Shown: positions 17,025-25,965, numbered from the stretch's first letter. The stretch: DNA of 33,665 nt from Prolixibacteraceae bacterium UBA6029 (GCA_002429385.1 DIZL01000077.1:1-33665), one strand, 5' to 3'. The notes: generated by a model from the sequence alone, not told the origin. A program made the numbers and translations.

Positions 17025-17945
17025 TTATTTGGTCCAATCAATACCTTTTTTAAGCAATTCCTGAGTTTTTGCTTCCGGGCTATCCGGTTCGGGTTGATAT
17101 TGATAGACCCATTCCACTTCCGAAGGTAAACTTACGAAGATTGATTCAATATTGCCGTCAGATTCCAGTCCAAATTTAGTGCCACGGTCATGGATCAGGT
17201 TGAATTCAACGTAACGTCCACGGCGTATCTTTTGCCATTTCTTTTGTGCTGTGGTAAATGATTTGTGCCCGTTGTCTTTCATCAGGCGACTATAGATCTG
17301 GGGGAAGGCATTTGCCAGATCAGAGGTTAGATTCAGCATCTTTTCGAAATCTGCTCCTTCTGAGGCCTGAATACGGTCAAAGAATATTCCGCCAATTCCA
17401 CGTGTTTCTTTGCGATGGGGGAGGTAGAAATAATCGTCCGCCTGGGTTTTCCATTCAGGATACCAGGAAGAATCGTATTTGTCACAGATGGTTTTCATGA
17501 TCATATGAAACCAACCAGCCTCTTCAGGATTGATATAACTTGGTGTGAGATCAATTCCACCACCAAACCATGCAGAACCATTGTCGAGACTGAAAAACCG
17601 TACATTCATGTGGATCGTAGGTACGAATGGATTTCCGGAGTGAATAATCGATGAAATACCTGTAGCTGCAAACGATTGGGCATTTTCACCTAACAGGTTC
17701 GCCATTTTATCGTTGAAATCACCATGGACATGTGAGAAATTAACACCTGCTTTTTCGATAATTGACCCGTTTTGCATCACACAAGTTAGCCCTGTACCGA
17801 TCTCCTTTTCCCATGCATCTTTTGTAAATTTGCCAGTTCCGTCAGCTTCTTCAAGCGTTTGGCATATGGTCTGTTGTATTTCCCTGTAAATATCGGCAGC
17901 TCTGGATACGTTCACGATGTTCTGTTTTGATTTTAATCTGGACAA
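17025..17945 (-). CDS. hemF: Oxygen-dependent coproporphyrinogen III oxidase
   Basis: HemF uses O2 to decarboxylate two propionates of coproporphyrinogen III, giving protoporphyrinogen IX in the cytoplasm. Family signatures are present: HSGNPFVPTIHMNVRFF (102-118), WFGGGIDLTP (126-135), a later HRKETRGIGGIFFD (177-190), and the C-terminal RRGRYVEFNLIHDRGTKFGL. The length (306 aa) is standard. It is the last gene of the heme cluster, separated from hemG by a 154-bp repeat-filled spacer, so it may have its own promoter. With hemN upstream the organism has both oxygen-dependent and -independent versions of this step. Confidence 0.97.
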   Translation of the reverse strand: MSRLKSKQNIVNVSRAADIYREIQQTICQTLEEADGTGKFTKDAWEKEIGTGLTCVMQNGSIIEKAGVNFSHVHGDFNDKMANLLGENAQSFAATGISSIIHSGNPFVPTIHMNVRFFSLDNGSAWFGGGIDLTPSYINPEEAGWFHMIMKTICDKYDSSWYPEWKTQADDYFYLPHRKETRGIGGIFFDRIQASEGADFEKMLNLTSDLANAFPQIYSRLMKDNGHKSFTTAQKKWQKIRRGRYVEFNLIHDRGTKFGLESDGNIESIFVSLPSEVEWVYQYQPEPDSPEAKTQELLKKGIDWTK

Positions 17946-18099
17946 TTGTCGTCATCTACTTCGTGTCATTCATTGTCATAAGCTATGCGTCAATAGTGAT
18001 TCCAAAGAGCAATTGAATGACAATTTTGACAACTATAACAACTATGACAACCAATCACAACTAATTATAACAATTACAACCAATGCCTCCCAATAACAC
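17946..18099. repeat. hemG-hemF spacer with GTCAT elements and 9-bp tandem repeats
   Basis: Two degenerate copies of GTCAT-CTAC-GTCA occur (17951-17968 and 17975-17992); the second matches the pepT-tilS spacer at 18 of 20 bases over 17973-17992. Then come four 9-bp units of the TGACAACTA type (18018-18053) and looser copies to about 18084. The same motif in both complementary forms (GTCAT and TGAC) means the transcript could form imperfect hairpins. Confidence 0.7.
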
Positions 18100-19488
18100 T
18101 CAATGACCTTGAATTTTCCCAATGAGTTCTTCTGCAATTGAACGGCCCTGTTTTACGCGGTCAGCCATTCCGATTCCGTCCCGAATATTTCCTGCCAGAA
18201 TCAGTCCGGTAAATTTCTTTTGAAGGATTTCAATAGTTTCATAGCGTTTGCCTGTGCTTTCGGTGTATTGAGGAATGGCTTTCAGGTACCTGCATATTCG
18301 AACCATATCGGGTTTTAAATTTCGATCTCCCAGCATTCTTGGAAGTTCTCTGTCCAGAAGTGACTGTATTTCATCATCATTCATCCGGATGATATCTGGT
18401 CGCTTGGTTCCTCCCATAAATACTGATAACAACGCTCCGCCTTCAGGGGCCCGTCCTGCAAAGAACGATGAAGTAAATAACACACCTAGAATGTTTTTGT
18501 TTTCCTTTCCGGGAACCAGACCGCCAAATGCTTTCAGCGACATTCCATTCCATCGTTTAAAACCGAGTAAGACTTGCGTTACAGCGGCATAATTGAGTTC
18601 ATTAAAAGGTTTAATTTCTTCTTCATTCAGGAATGGCAATAAGCCACCCAGGGCATAAGCTCCGCAGGTGGTTACCAGATAAGTAGTTTCCAGAATAATC
18701 AGCTCTTTTTCAGTGGTGGCCTGAATTTGAAATCCGTTATTGGTGGGTTTCGCAATTGTGTTCTGAACATTCAGAAGAATATTTTCGGGACCGATAGCTT
18801 CAGTTAATGCCTCAATCATTCGGCTTAAACCACCTTTGGCTGAAAATACTTCACGGGTGGCTTTTTTATCGCGTTCTGTTTTTGGCAGTTTAGCCTTTTT
18901 CATGGCGCCCTTAATGAAACTACCGTATTCCTGTTCCAGATTATACAATTTAGGCATGGCATAGCGGGTAACTAATTTTGCAGGGTCGCCTGCGTAAATT
19001 CCTGAAATAAAAGGATCTACAGCATAATCGAGGTAGCTTTGCCCCATGCGGCGTTTCACCATTTCTGCCAGTTTTTCATCAGGATTTGTTCCCTTTTCAC
19101 GCCATGGTTCGCCCAGTATCCTGAACTTGTCGTACCAGCTAAAAAGCGGTGTTCCGATAGCCGAAAATAATCCTGAGGGCAAAGCATGCCACATTCTGTT
19201 CTTCCAGATCAGTCGACGTTTGGCACTGGGATCGGCTATTTCGAGCTGGCACTTTCCATTAAGATCCTCAAAGATTTCGGTCATTTCCGGATGGGATACA
19301 ACACCTGTATTGGGGCCTGTTTCATAAACAAAGCCCTGTTCACTCACAGTCTGAATTACCCCTCCGGTCTTACCTGATTTTTCAATGATCCTGAAATCAA
19401 TTCCAGCCTTCTTCAGGTAAAAGGCCATGGTGAGTCCGGTTAATCCGGCGCCAATGATTATAATATCGGTCTTAACGGTTTCGGCCAT
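18100..19488 (-). CDS. hemG: Protoporphyrinogen oxidase, FAD-dependent HemG/HemY type
   Basis: This enzyme oxidises protoporphyrinogen IX to protoporphyrin IX with FAD. The dinucleotide-binding fold opens at residues 7-18 (TDIIIIGAGLTG), followed by IIEKSGKTGGVIQT (34-47). Further family features are DPFISGIYAGDPAKL, RKATREVFSAKGGLSRMIEAL-like segments in the middle, and the C-terminal FAD contact LILAGNIRDGIGMADRVKQG. At 462 aa it is the HemY-type flavoprotein, not the flavodoxin-like E. coli HemG. It starts 2 bp after the hemN stop, so the two are almost certainly cotranscribed. Some HemY proteins also oxidise coproporphyrinogen, but with hemN and hemF here the protoporphyrin route is more likely. 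Confidence 0.93.
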   Translation of the reverse strand: MAETVKTDIIIIGAGLTGLTMAFYLKKAGIDFRIIEKSGKTGGVIQTVSEQGFVYETGPNTGVVSHPEMTEIFEDLNGKCQLEIADPSAKRRLIWKNRMWHALPSGLFSAIGTPLFSWYDKFRILGEPWREKGTNPDEKLAEMVKRRMGQSYLDYAVDPFISGIYAGDPAKLVTRYAMPKLYNLEQEYGSFIKGAMKKAKLPKTERDKKATREVFSAKGGLSRMIEALTEAIGPENILLNVQNTIAKPTNNGFQIQATTEKELIILETTYLVTTCGAYALGGLLPFLNEEEIKPFNELNYAAVTQVLLGFKRWNGMSLKAFGGLVPGKENKNILGVLFTSSFFAGRAPEGGALLSVFMGGTKRPDIIRMNDDEIQSLLDRELPRMLGDRNLKPDMVRICRYLKAIPQYTESTGKRYETIEILQKKFTGLILAGNIRDGIGMADRVKQGRSIAEELIGKIQGH

Positions 19489-19490
19489 GA

Positions 19491-20867
19491 TTATACTGGT
19501 TTTGAAAAGTTGGTTTGTCCATCCTGAGTCAAAGGATCGAACGATGCTGCCACATTACGGATAAACAATTGTCCATCTGAAGTGATTTGTATTTTTTCGT
19601 CTGAAAGGGTAATGATTCCGTCGCTTTCAAATTGCTGAAGAATATCGTTGCTGTATATGGTTTGCTTTTTTACCTCTTCAGCTTTCATTGACAGGATTTC
19701 ACCTAAATGACTCCATACAATTTGTTCATTGCACATCAGTTCGGTAATTACTTCCCTAACAACTACTTGTCGGGGTGTCAGTGAATAACCTTTTATCGTT
19801 GTCAGTTCACCCTTATTTATTTTGGCGATGTATTCGTCAATCGATTTGGTATTTTGAGCATAAATACCTTCAAGCTGACTGATTCCGGTAACTCCGAAAG
19901 CATACACCTGGCCTGTAGTGCGTCTGGTGCAGTATCCCTGAAAGTTGCGGTGCAACTGTTTGTTATTTCGTGCTACAGTAAGTTCATCACCTGCATTTGC
20001 ATAATGGTCCATTCCAATAGCCTCATAGCCATTTTGAGTCAGTAACGAATAGGCAGCTTCATACATTTTAATCTTTTCGTCAGCAGCAGGAAGTCCTTCT
20101 TTCTCCAGTTTCTTCTGAATTTTACTTACCCATGGAACATGAGCATAGGAGAATGTAACTAGTCTATCGGGTTTTAATTCGATGGCTTGCTGTATGGTAT
20201 CGGCAAAATTAACGGCAGTTTGTTTTGGCAAACCGTATATAAAATCAAGGTTTACCGCCATAGCTGGTGAATCTTCCTTCAGAAAAGCAATGATATCTTC
20301 AACGGGCATTCCCGGTTTGTCGCGGTTAACAGCATCGAGCACTTTGGTATCGAAATCCTGTATTCCAAGACTGAAACGGTTAAACCCTGCCTTCTTTAAT
20401 CCGGTCATCTGTTCGTATGTCAGGTAAGCCGGATTCACTTCAATGGCGATTTCTGGTTCAGGTATAAACTGAAAGGTTGAAAACAGCAATCCATTGATTT
20501 CCTGTAAATACTCTACCGGAATGGCGTTTGGAGTTCCACCCCCATAATGAATCTGCGAAACCTTACGGTTTTTATCCAGACTTGAAGTCACCATTTTGAT
20601 CTCTTGAATCAATGCTTTCACGTAGGCATCCACCACTTCATCTTTACGCAGTGCATAGGAATTACATCCGCAGAAATAGCACAATTTCAGGCAAAACGGA
20701 ATGTGAATATAAATGGAAATATTTTGTGGGTTCCAATGATTCGATTGATCAATGGCTTCCAGATAGTTTGTCGGACCAAAATCATTCGTAAAGAAATTAG
20801 CGGGTGGGTAGCTGGTGTACCGGGGAACCGGATGATTGTATTTTTCGAGTAATTCGCGATTAATCAT
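19491..20867 (-). CDS. hemN: Oxygen-independent coproporphyrinogen III oxidase
   Basis: HemN is a radical-SAM enzyme that performs the HemF reaction without O2. The cluster motif reads FCLKLCYFCGC, with Cys59, Cys63 and Cys66 as 4Fe-4S ligands and the extra HemN-specific Cys68. Tyr53 in YIHIPF precedes it, as in E. coli HemN, and GGGTPN (109-114) contacts SAM. RFSLGIQDFD and later GYCTRRTTGQVYAFGVTG follow in the usual order; the last segment distinguishes true HemN from HemW. The 458-aa length is normal. hemG begins 2 bp after its stop. The 152-bp repeat-rich spacer upstream separates it from hemE and may carry an independent start. Confidence 0.97.
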   Translation of the reverse strand: MINRELLEKYNHPVPRYTSYPPANFFTNDFGPTNYLEAIDQSNHWNPQNISIYIHIPFCLKLCYFCGCNSYALRKDEVVDAYVKALIQEIKMVTSSLDKNRKVSQIHYGGGTPNAIPVEYLQEINGLLFSTFQFIPEPEIAIEVNPAYLTYEQMTGLKKAGFNRFSLGIQDFDTKVLDAVNRDKPGMPVEDIIAFLKEDSPAMAVNLDFIYGLPKQTAVNFADTIQQAIELKPDRLVTFSYAHVPWVSKIQKKLEKEGLPAADEKIKMYEAAYSLLTQNGYEAIGMDHYANAGDELTVARNNKQLHRNFQGYCTRRTTGQVYAFGVTGISQLEGIYAQNTKSIDEYIAKINKGELTTIKGYSLTPRQVVVREVITELMCNEQIVWSHLGEILSMKAEEVKKQTIYSNDILQQFESDGIITLSDEKIQITSDGQLFIRNVAASFDPLTQDGQTNFSKPV

Positions 20868-21019
20868 GACTACAAAGTTTCAAGTTTCAAGTTCAAAGTT
20901 TCAAGTTCCGGTTGCAAAGGCAAACCGGTTAAATGATAGTATACTATTCTTACAATTCAAGGTTATAGGCCTCAGATTTCGAGTTCGACATAACCTGGAA
21001 CTTGAAATCTGAAACTCAT
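20868..21019. repeat. hemE-hemN spacer with 7-bp tandem repeat and hairpins
   Basis: Five 7-bp units (GTTTCAA, GTTTCAA, GTTCAAA, GTTTCAA, GTTCCGG) run from 20877 to 20911. TTTCAAGTTCC (20899-20909) is complementary to GGAACTTGAAA (20997-21007), enclosing two smaller hairpins: CCGGTT/AACCGG (20908-20928) and GGTTAT/ATAACC (20961-20995). No promoter consensus was seen. The fold could act as a transcript processing or stabilising element inside the heme operon. Confidence 0.7.
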
Positions 21020-22054
21020 TTATCTTTTCCAATCTGTTCGTTTGACCCAATCGGTCAGGAAACAGGCGCTTTCGAACGAGATACCGGGCATAAATCCATG
21101 GCCCAGGTTGAAGATCCAGTTCTGATTGTTCTTCCCGAATTCAATGTAAGGCATTAATGCTTTTTCAATTTCTACCTGACTTGAATATAACAAACGAGGA
21201 TCGACATTTCCCTGTAACCCTATTTTTGGGTCAACCAGCTTCCGGGCCATATTTAGTGGCGTTTGCCAGTCGATGCTCAAAAAGTCGCAATACTCCGGCG
21301 TAATTTGTGCAATTCCTGTACCCAGTCCTTTTGGAAAGAAAATAAATGGAATGTCTTCATTACGCACGGCTTCTGCGATCTTCCGGATAGATGGCATAAA
21401 CAGCTCCTGGTAAAGATCAAAGGGAATTAATCCGGCATGGGTATCAAATAACTGAAAGACATCAACTCCATGATCAATTTGTCCAAGTGCATAAACGATC
21501 GAGAGTTCGGTAATGATGTCAATCAATTTACGTGTAGTTTCCTTATTCTGGTAGATAAAACGAATGGCTTCCGGGAAATCGCCCTTGCGCCCAAGTCCCT
21601 GGAGCATAAACAGCAATACAGTTAATGGCGCTCCGCAAAAGCCAATCAAAGGAGTATCCTGCGATTTGGTGCGATTAATCTCATCTATTACTGAATAAAT
21701 ATAGTTGAGTTTGTTTGGATCAGGATATAATCCTGCAAGGGGATTTTCTCTGAATGCCAGCGGATTATCGAACACCGGGCCGCTGTCGTTGAATTCAAGG
21801 CCCATCCCAAGAGCATGAGGGATAACGAGGATATCCGAGAAAAGAATGGCGGCATCAACTCCCAAATCCTGTACAGGTAAAAGGGTGACTTTTGCAGCTA
21901 TTTCCGGATTCTGCATCATTTGCCAGAAGGTGTAATTCTCCTTAATCTTCATGTACGAAGGCAACACTCTTCCTGCCTGACGCATAAACCAAACTGGCGG
22001 ACGTTCAGTTTTCTCTCCCTTGAGTGTTTTTAGAAGTATCGAATTTGCTGTCAA
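21020..22054 (-). CDS. hemE: Uroporphyrinogen decarboxylase
   Basis: HemE removes four acetate carboxyls from uroporphyrinogen III to give coproporphyrinogen III in the cytoplasm. The signature PPVWFMRQAGRVLPSY (19-34) holds the substrate-binding arginines, and ILFSDILVIPHALGMGL (70-86) holds the catalytic Asp74. GFCGAPLTVLLFMLQG, FDTHAGLI and the C-terminal FNLGHGFMPG appear in order. The 344-aa length is standard. It is 51 bp downstream of the methyltransferase gene and continues the heme operon. Confidence 0.97.
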   Translation of the reverse strand: MTANSILLKTLKGEKTERPPVWFMRQAGRVLPSYMKIKENYTFWQMMQNPEIAAKVTLLPVQDLGVDAAILFSDILVIPHALGMGLEFNDSGPVFDNPLAFRENPLAGLYPDPNKLNYIYSVIDEINRTKSQDTPLIGFCGAPLTVLLFMLQGLGRKGDFPEAIRFIYQNKETTRKLIDIITELSIVYALGQIDHGVDVFQLFDTHAGLIPFDLYQELFMPSIRKIAEAVRNEDIPFIFFPKGLGTGIAQITPEYCDFLSIDWQTPLNMARKLVDPKIGLQGNVDPRLLYSSQVEIEKALMPYIEFGKNNQNWIFNLGHGFMPGISFESACFLTDWVKRTDWKR

Positions 22055-22105
22055 AGTATTTCGTTTTAGAGTTTTAAATTAGAGGTGCAATTGCCTGATG
22101 ATGCA

Positions 22106-22858
22106 TCAGACTTTGGTAATCTTGATTAATTGAAACATGGAGATTTGTCTGCTAAGTCTGGGTAGCAATTTATCCACCTGGTCTACAACCGGATACATGA
22201 AATCAGGCAATAATTGCCTGAACGAAATTCCTCCGCTGAGCAGGTACATCAATGGATTTCGATAGCTTATCTTTTCCAGGCTTAAGTTTGGAAATTTCTT
22301 GTCGAACAGCTTTCGGTCCCTGCCAAATACAATCCAGGGCAGAGCCCCGTTGGCTCCCGATAAAGGACCCTTTTCCGGGAAAGTCCATCCACCGTTTACA
22401 TCAAAGGGTTCATGATGGAAATTTTTATAAATGAATCTTCCCCATAAGGTATTTGCAGGCTCTATCATGATTACTTTTCCGCCTTTAATCAATACCCGGT
22501 TCACTTCGTTCAAAAACAGTTCAATATCCGGAATGTGATGCATCGTATCGATCATGAAAATACCACCAACTGTATTATCCTTAAAAGGCATTTCCAGGGC
22601 CGAAAAAGTCATGTCATTCGTTGAAAGCTCCAGGATGTCACTACAGATCACTTTTGGCTCCAGTTCTTTTAAAAATCCGCCGCCTGAACCAAGTTCAATA
22701 TAGATCTCATTGGGAAGATTTTTAATTTCTTTTGAGAATTCCTGGTACCATTGTTCATACAGTTTTCGTAAAAAACTTTTTTGCAGGATGATTTCCCGAT
22801 GATACATGGTTCTTTCAGGTGAATCCAGTGGATAATCGATCGAATATTTTATTTCCAT
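22106..22858 (-). CDS. SAM-dependent methyltransferase inside the heme operon
   Basis: A class I methyltransferase fold is clear: motif I IYIELGSGGGFLKEL (52-66), VICSDI (70-75), and a methyltransferase-11-like IFMIDTMHHIPDIELFLNEV (100-119) followed by LIKGGKVIMIEPA (123-135). The C-terminal half has aromatic-rich segments and MYLLSGGISFRQLLPDFMYPV, possibly membrane-associated. No domain ties it to tetrapyrroles: it lacks the CobA/SUMT and BchM patterns I would expect. It lies between hemL and hemE on the same strand with 45- and 51-bp gaps, so it is almost certainly co-expressed with heme synthesis. Whether it acts on a heme intermediate, a lipid or sugar, or is a passenger cannot be told. 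Confidence 0.85.
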   Translation of the reverse strand: MEIKYSIDYPLDSPERTMYHREIILQKSFLRKLYEQWYQEFSKEIKNLPNEIYIELGSGGGFLKELEPKVICSDILELSTNDMTFSALEMPFKDNTVGGIFMIDTMHHIPDIELFLNEVNRVLIKGGKVIMIEPANTLWGRFIYKNFHHEPFDVNGGWTFPEKGPLSGANGALPWIVFGRDRKLFDKKFPNLSLEKISYRNPLMYLLSGGISFRQLLPDFMYPVVDQVDKLLPRLSRQISMFQLIKITKV

Positions 22859-22898
22859 TTTTCCTCTTTCCTTTTCCTTTTTCCGGTTTCCCTTTTCC
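22859..22898 (-). repeat. Purine-tract repeat ahead of the operon methyltransferase
   Basis: On the minus strand this is a tandem of AGGAAAA-like units just before the ATG at 22858. It contains GGAAAGAGGAAAAATG and could serve as a ribosome-loading tract. The simple-sequence nature resembles the repeats in other spacers. Confidence 0.55.
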
Positions 22899-22903
22899 CT
22901 GAT

Positions 22904-24202
22904 TTATCGTTTCAAAACCTTTAGCGCATCATAAGTAGCTTCAATGGTCCTGTCAATCTTTTTCGTGGTATGGGCTGCTGACATAAATCCGGCTTCAAAT
23001 TGAGATGGAGCAAGGTATATGCCACTTTCAAGAGCCATTTTAAAGTACCTGGCATAGGTAGCAGTATTGCACAGACAGGCATCAGCAAATGAATTCACCT
23101 TGTCCTCTTCAGTAAAGAAAAGTGTAAACATAGATCCGACCCGGTTAAATACTCCCGGAAAATTCAGATCAGTCAGGCATTTTCGGATACCATCGCCCAA
23201 CCGTGCTGATTTTTCTTCAAGCGCATCATAAAAACTATCTGTCTCATCAAGAATCTTCAATGTGGTTAGACCGGCAGACATGGCCAGCGGATTACCGGAA
23301 AGAGTGCCCGCTTGGTAAACCGGACCTTTGGGGGCCAGCTTGTCCATGATGACTTGCTTTCCGCCATAAGCGCCTACAGGTAGTCCGCCTCCGATGATTT
23401 TACCGAAACAGGTCAGATCGGGAGTAATTCCCAATATCTGCTGTGCTCCGCCTTTCGACAAACGGAAACCAGTCATGACTTCGTCAAAAATCAATACCGT
23501 TCCGTATTGGGTACAAAGATTCCTGACTCCCTGCATAAATTCAGGTTCAGGAATAACAACACCCATGTTGCCGGTTATCGGCTCTATGATAACTGCCGCG
23601 ATCTGCTCCGGATAACGAATAAACAATTCCTTCACCGAATCCAGATCGTTGTACCCTGCGGTGAGTGTATCTTTTGCTGTTCCGGCTGTAACACCCGGTG
23701 AATTGGGCGTTCCCAGTGTTAATGCACCCGATCCGGCCTTAATCAGAAAACTGTCGTTGTGTCCGTGGTAACATCCTTCAAATTTAATGACCATTTCCCG
23801 GCCTGTATAGCCGCGGGCGAGTCGTAATGCACTCATGGTTGCTTCAGTTCCTGAATTAACCATTCGGATGCTGTCAATGGAAGGAACCATTTTTTTGATT
23901 TGCAGTGCCATTTCTGTCTCGAGCAGGGTAGGGGCGCCAAAGCTGGTTCCCTTCGCGGCTGTCTTCTGAATGGCCATGATGACATCCGGATGAGCATGTC
24001 CTAAGATCATCGGTCCCCACGAACCAACATAGTCAATGTATTCATGTCCGTCAATATCGAATACTTTGGCTCCTTTGGCACTGGCAATAAACAATGGATC
24101 ACCATCGACGCTTTTAAATGAACGGACCGGAGAATTTACTCCACCCGGAATATGTTTCTGGGCTTCCTGAAAAGCGGCAATGCTTTGGGTGTATTGTTTC
24201 AT
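22904..24202 (-). CDS. hemL: Glutamate-1-semialdehyde 2,1-aminomutase
   Basis: HemL moves the amino group of glutamate 1-semialdehyde to yield 5-aminolevulinate, using PLP. The PLP lysine is Lys268 in CFGKIIGGGLPVGAYGG, preceded by LIFDEVMTGFRL (237-248) whose Asp240 binds the cofactor. SWGPMILGHAHP, VNSGTEATMSALRLARG (115-131) and CYHGHNDSFL follow the family order, and the 432-aa length is normal. It begins 1 bp after the hemB stop. With HemA it forms the C5 route to 5-aminolevulinate. Confidence 0.97.
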   Translation of the reverse strand: MKQYTQSIAAFQEAQKHIPGGVNSPVRSFKSVDGDPLFIASAKGAKVFDIDGHEYIDYVGSWGPMILGHAHPDVIMAIQKTAAKGTSFGAPTLLETEMALQIKKMVPSIDSIRMVNSGTEATMSALRLARGYTGREMVIKFEGCYHGHNDSFLIKAGSGALTLGTPNSPGVTAGTAKDTLTAGYNDLDSVKELFIRYPEQIAAVIIEPITGNMGVVIPEPEFMQGVRNLCTQYGTVLIFDEVMTGFRLSKGGAQQILGITPDLTCFGKIIGGGLPVGAYGGKQVIMDKLAPKGPVYQAGTLSGNPLAMSAGLTTLKILDETDSFYDALEEKSARLGDGIRKCLTDLNFPGVFNRVGSMFTLFFTEEDKVNSFADACLCNTATYARYFKMALESGIYLAPSQFEAGFMSAAHTTKKIDRTIEATYDALKVLKR

Positions 24203-24203
24203 T

Positions 24204-25172
24204 TTACAACTCTTTGATTATATCCTGTGCATGATAAGTTATGATGATATCCGAGCCGGCACGTTTAATTGATGTCAGAATTTCGCGAACCATTCTTTTC
24301 TCATCGATCCAGCCATTGGCGGCAGCGGCTTTCACCATAGAGTATTCGCCACTTACATTATAGGCTGCAATCGGGATATTGAAGTTCGTCTTTACCCGCT
24401 GAATAATATCCAGGTAGCTTAATGCAGGTTTTACCATCACAATATCGGCGCCTTCTTCGATATCGAGGGCTACTTCACGTAATGCTTCATTACCATTAGC
24501 CGGATCCATCTGGTAGGTTGCACGGTTACCAAATTTGGGGGCACTCTCGGCAGCTTCACGGAAAGGTCCATAAAAGCTGGAAGCATATTTGGCCGAATAA
24601 GCCATAATGGGCAGATTGTAAAATCCATTGTCGTCAAGCGCCCTGCGGATTGCACCAACGCGACCATCCATCATATCGCTGGGAGCAACCATATCAATAC
24701 CTTCCTGTGCCAGAGAAACGCATTGTTTTGCAAGGGTTACCAGCGTAAGGTCATTGTCTACATCACCGTTTACGATGGTGCCGCAATGTCCGTGAGTGGT
24801 ATATTCGCAATTGCAAATATCGGCAATGACATATAAATCGGGTAAGGCATTTTTTAGGGCACGTACAGCTTGTTGTACAATACCGTTGTGTTCGCAGGCC
24901 ACCATCCCATTTTCATCTTTGTGTTCAGGAATACCAAAAAGCAGTACTGCCTGAACACCCATTCCGTATAGGCGGCGACATTCTTCAACCAGTAAATCGA
25001 CCGATAGCTGTGAATTGCCTGGCATCGATGAAATTGGATTATTCACTTTCGTGCCCGGGCAAACAAAAAGGGGCATAACCAAATCGTCGCGTGTTAGTAT
25101 TGTTTCGCGCACCAGATTTCGTAAAACAGGCGTATGCCTTAATCTTCTGAGTCTTGTTATTGGAAATGACAT
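24204..25172 (-). CDS. hemB: Porphobilinogen synthase (zinc type)
   Basis: HemB condenses two 5-aminolevulinate molecules into porphobilinogen. The two Schiff-base lysines are Lys195 (AYSAKYASSFYGPFREA) and Lys248 (DIVMVKPALSYLDI). The metal site IADICNCEYTTHGHCG carries Cys120, Cys122 and Cys130, so this is the zinc-dependent class rather than the Asp-rich magnesium class. The 322-aa length is standard. It is packed between hemD (11 bp) and hemL (1 bp). Confidence 0.97.
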   Translation of the reverse strand: MSFPITRLRRLRHTPVLRNLVRETILTRDDLVMPLFVCPGTKVNNPISSMPGNSQLSVDLLVEECRRLYGMGVQAVLLFGIPEHKDENGMVACEHNGIVQQAVRALKNALPDLYVIADICNCEYTTHGHCGTIVNGDVDNDLTLVTLAKQCVSLAQEGIDMVAPSDMMDGRVGAIRRALDDNGFYNLPIMAYSAKYASSFYGPFREAAESAPKFGNRATYQMDPANGNEALREVALDIEEGADIVMVKPALSYLDIIQRVKTNFNIPIAAYNVSGEYSMVKAAAANGWIDEKRMVREILTSIKRAGSDIIITYHAQDIIKEL

Positions 25173-25183
25173 AATTTGAATGT

Positions 25184-25960
25184 TTAAAGTTGTTTCTTTT
25201 GAAAATGATTGATGATAGCCGTATAGATTCCTTGTGAATTGGCAGTCCCGGCAGTGATCAGCGGCTCCATTCCATTCCGGATGACCTCAGCCGAAGTGGT
25301 TTGTCCGATACAGACCAACCTGAGTTTTGCTGGATCTACTTTTCCTGAGATTAGGGTAAGCAGGTTATTACAGCATGAAGGACTGGTCAGTACAATCATA
25401 TCATACTGATCCTTAAGGATCAATTGAAAGGCTTCATTGTTTATTGTATCCGGCATCACCGTTTCATAAAATAATACCCTGGTGCAGTTGGCCTTCTTTG
25501 ATATATGATTTTCGATCACAGACCGGGCAAGGGTTCCAATAGGAAATAGTACCCGTTCACCCTGACTTACACGATTGTAGAAATCGGCTGAAAAGTCTTC
25601 AGCTGTATTGCCCAGATTGATAAACGAAGCCGATGTTCCGTAACATTCGAGTGATGCAGCAGTTTTCTTTCCTACAACAGCAATTTTCAAATGCTCGGGA
25701 AGGCCATAATTGTTTTGCAGATCAAACAGACGGTCGAAAAAATATCGTATTCCGTTTGGACTGGTAAAAACAATCCAGTTAAATGAATCGATATTTTTCA
25801 TTTGATTCCATGCATCCTCATCAAGGGGCAAAGGCCTGACATGGATGGTTGGCATTGAAAGCAGAGTGGCCGATTCTTCAGATAAAAGAGTTTCCAGTTC
25901 CGCTGATTGACCGGTAGGCCTGGTGGAAATAAATACCTTGTTTTCGAGTAGTTTGCCCAT
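25184..25960 (-). CDS. hemD: Uroporphyrinogen-III synthase
   Basis: HemD cyclises hydroxymethylbilane with inversion of ring D to uroporphyrinogen III. The family is poorly conserved, but the two-domain pattern is visible: VFISTRPTGQSAELETLL at the N-terminus, FNWIVFTSPNGIRYFFDRL (about 59-77), IAVVGKKTAASLECYG linking to the second domain, and YDMIVLTSPSCCNNLL plus LVCIGQTTSAEVIRNG in the C-terminal half. The 258-aa length fits. Position between hemC (5 bp) and hemB (11 bp) makes the call secure. Confidence 0.93.
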   Translation of the reverse strand: MGKLLENKVFISTRPTGQSAELETLLSEESATLLSMPTIHVRPLPLDEDAWNQMKNIDSFNWIVFTSPNGIRYFFDRLFDLQNNYGLPEHLKIAVVGKKTAASLECYGTSASFINLGNTAEDFSADFYNRVSQGERVLFPIGTLARSVIENHISKKANCTRVLFYETVMPDTINNEAFQLILKDQYDMIVLTSPSCCNNLLTLISGKVDPAKLRLVCIGQTTSAEVIRNGMEPLITAGTANSQGIYTAIINHFQKKQL

Positions 25961-25965
25961 TGGAT

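Noticed and set aside
22106..22858. Methyltransferase as uroporphyrinogen-III methyltransferase (siroheme branch)
   Set aside because: It has a class I Rossmann fold with ELGSGGG, not the class III fold of SUMT/CobA.
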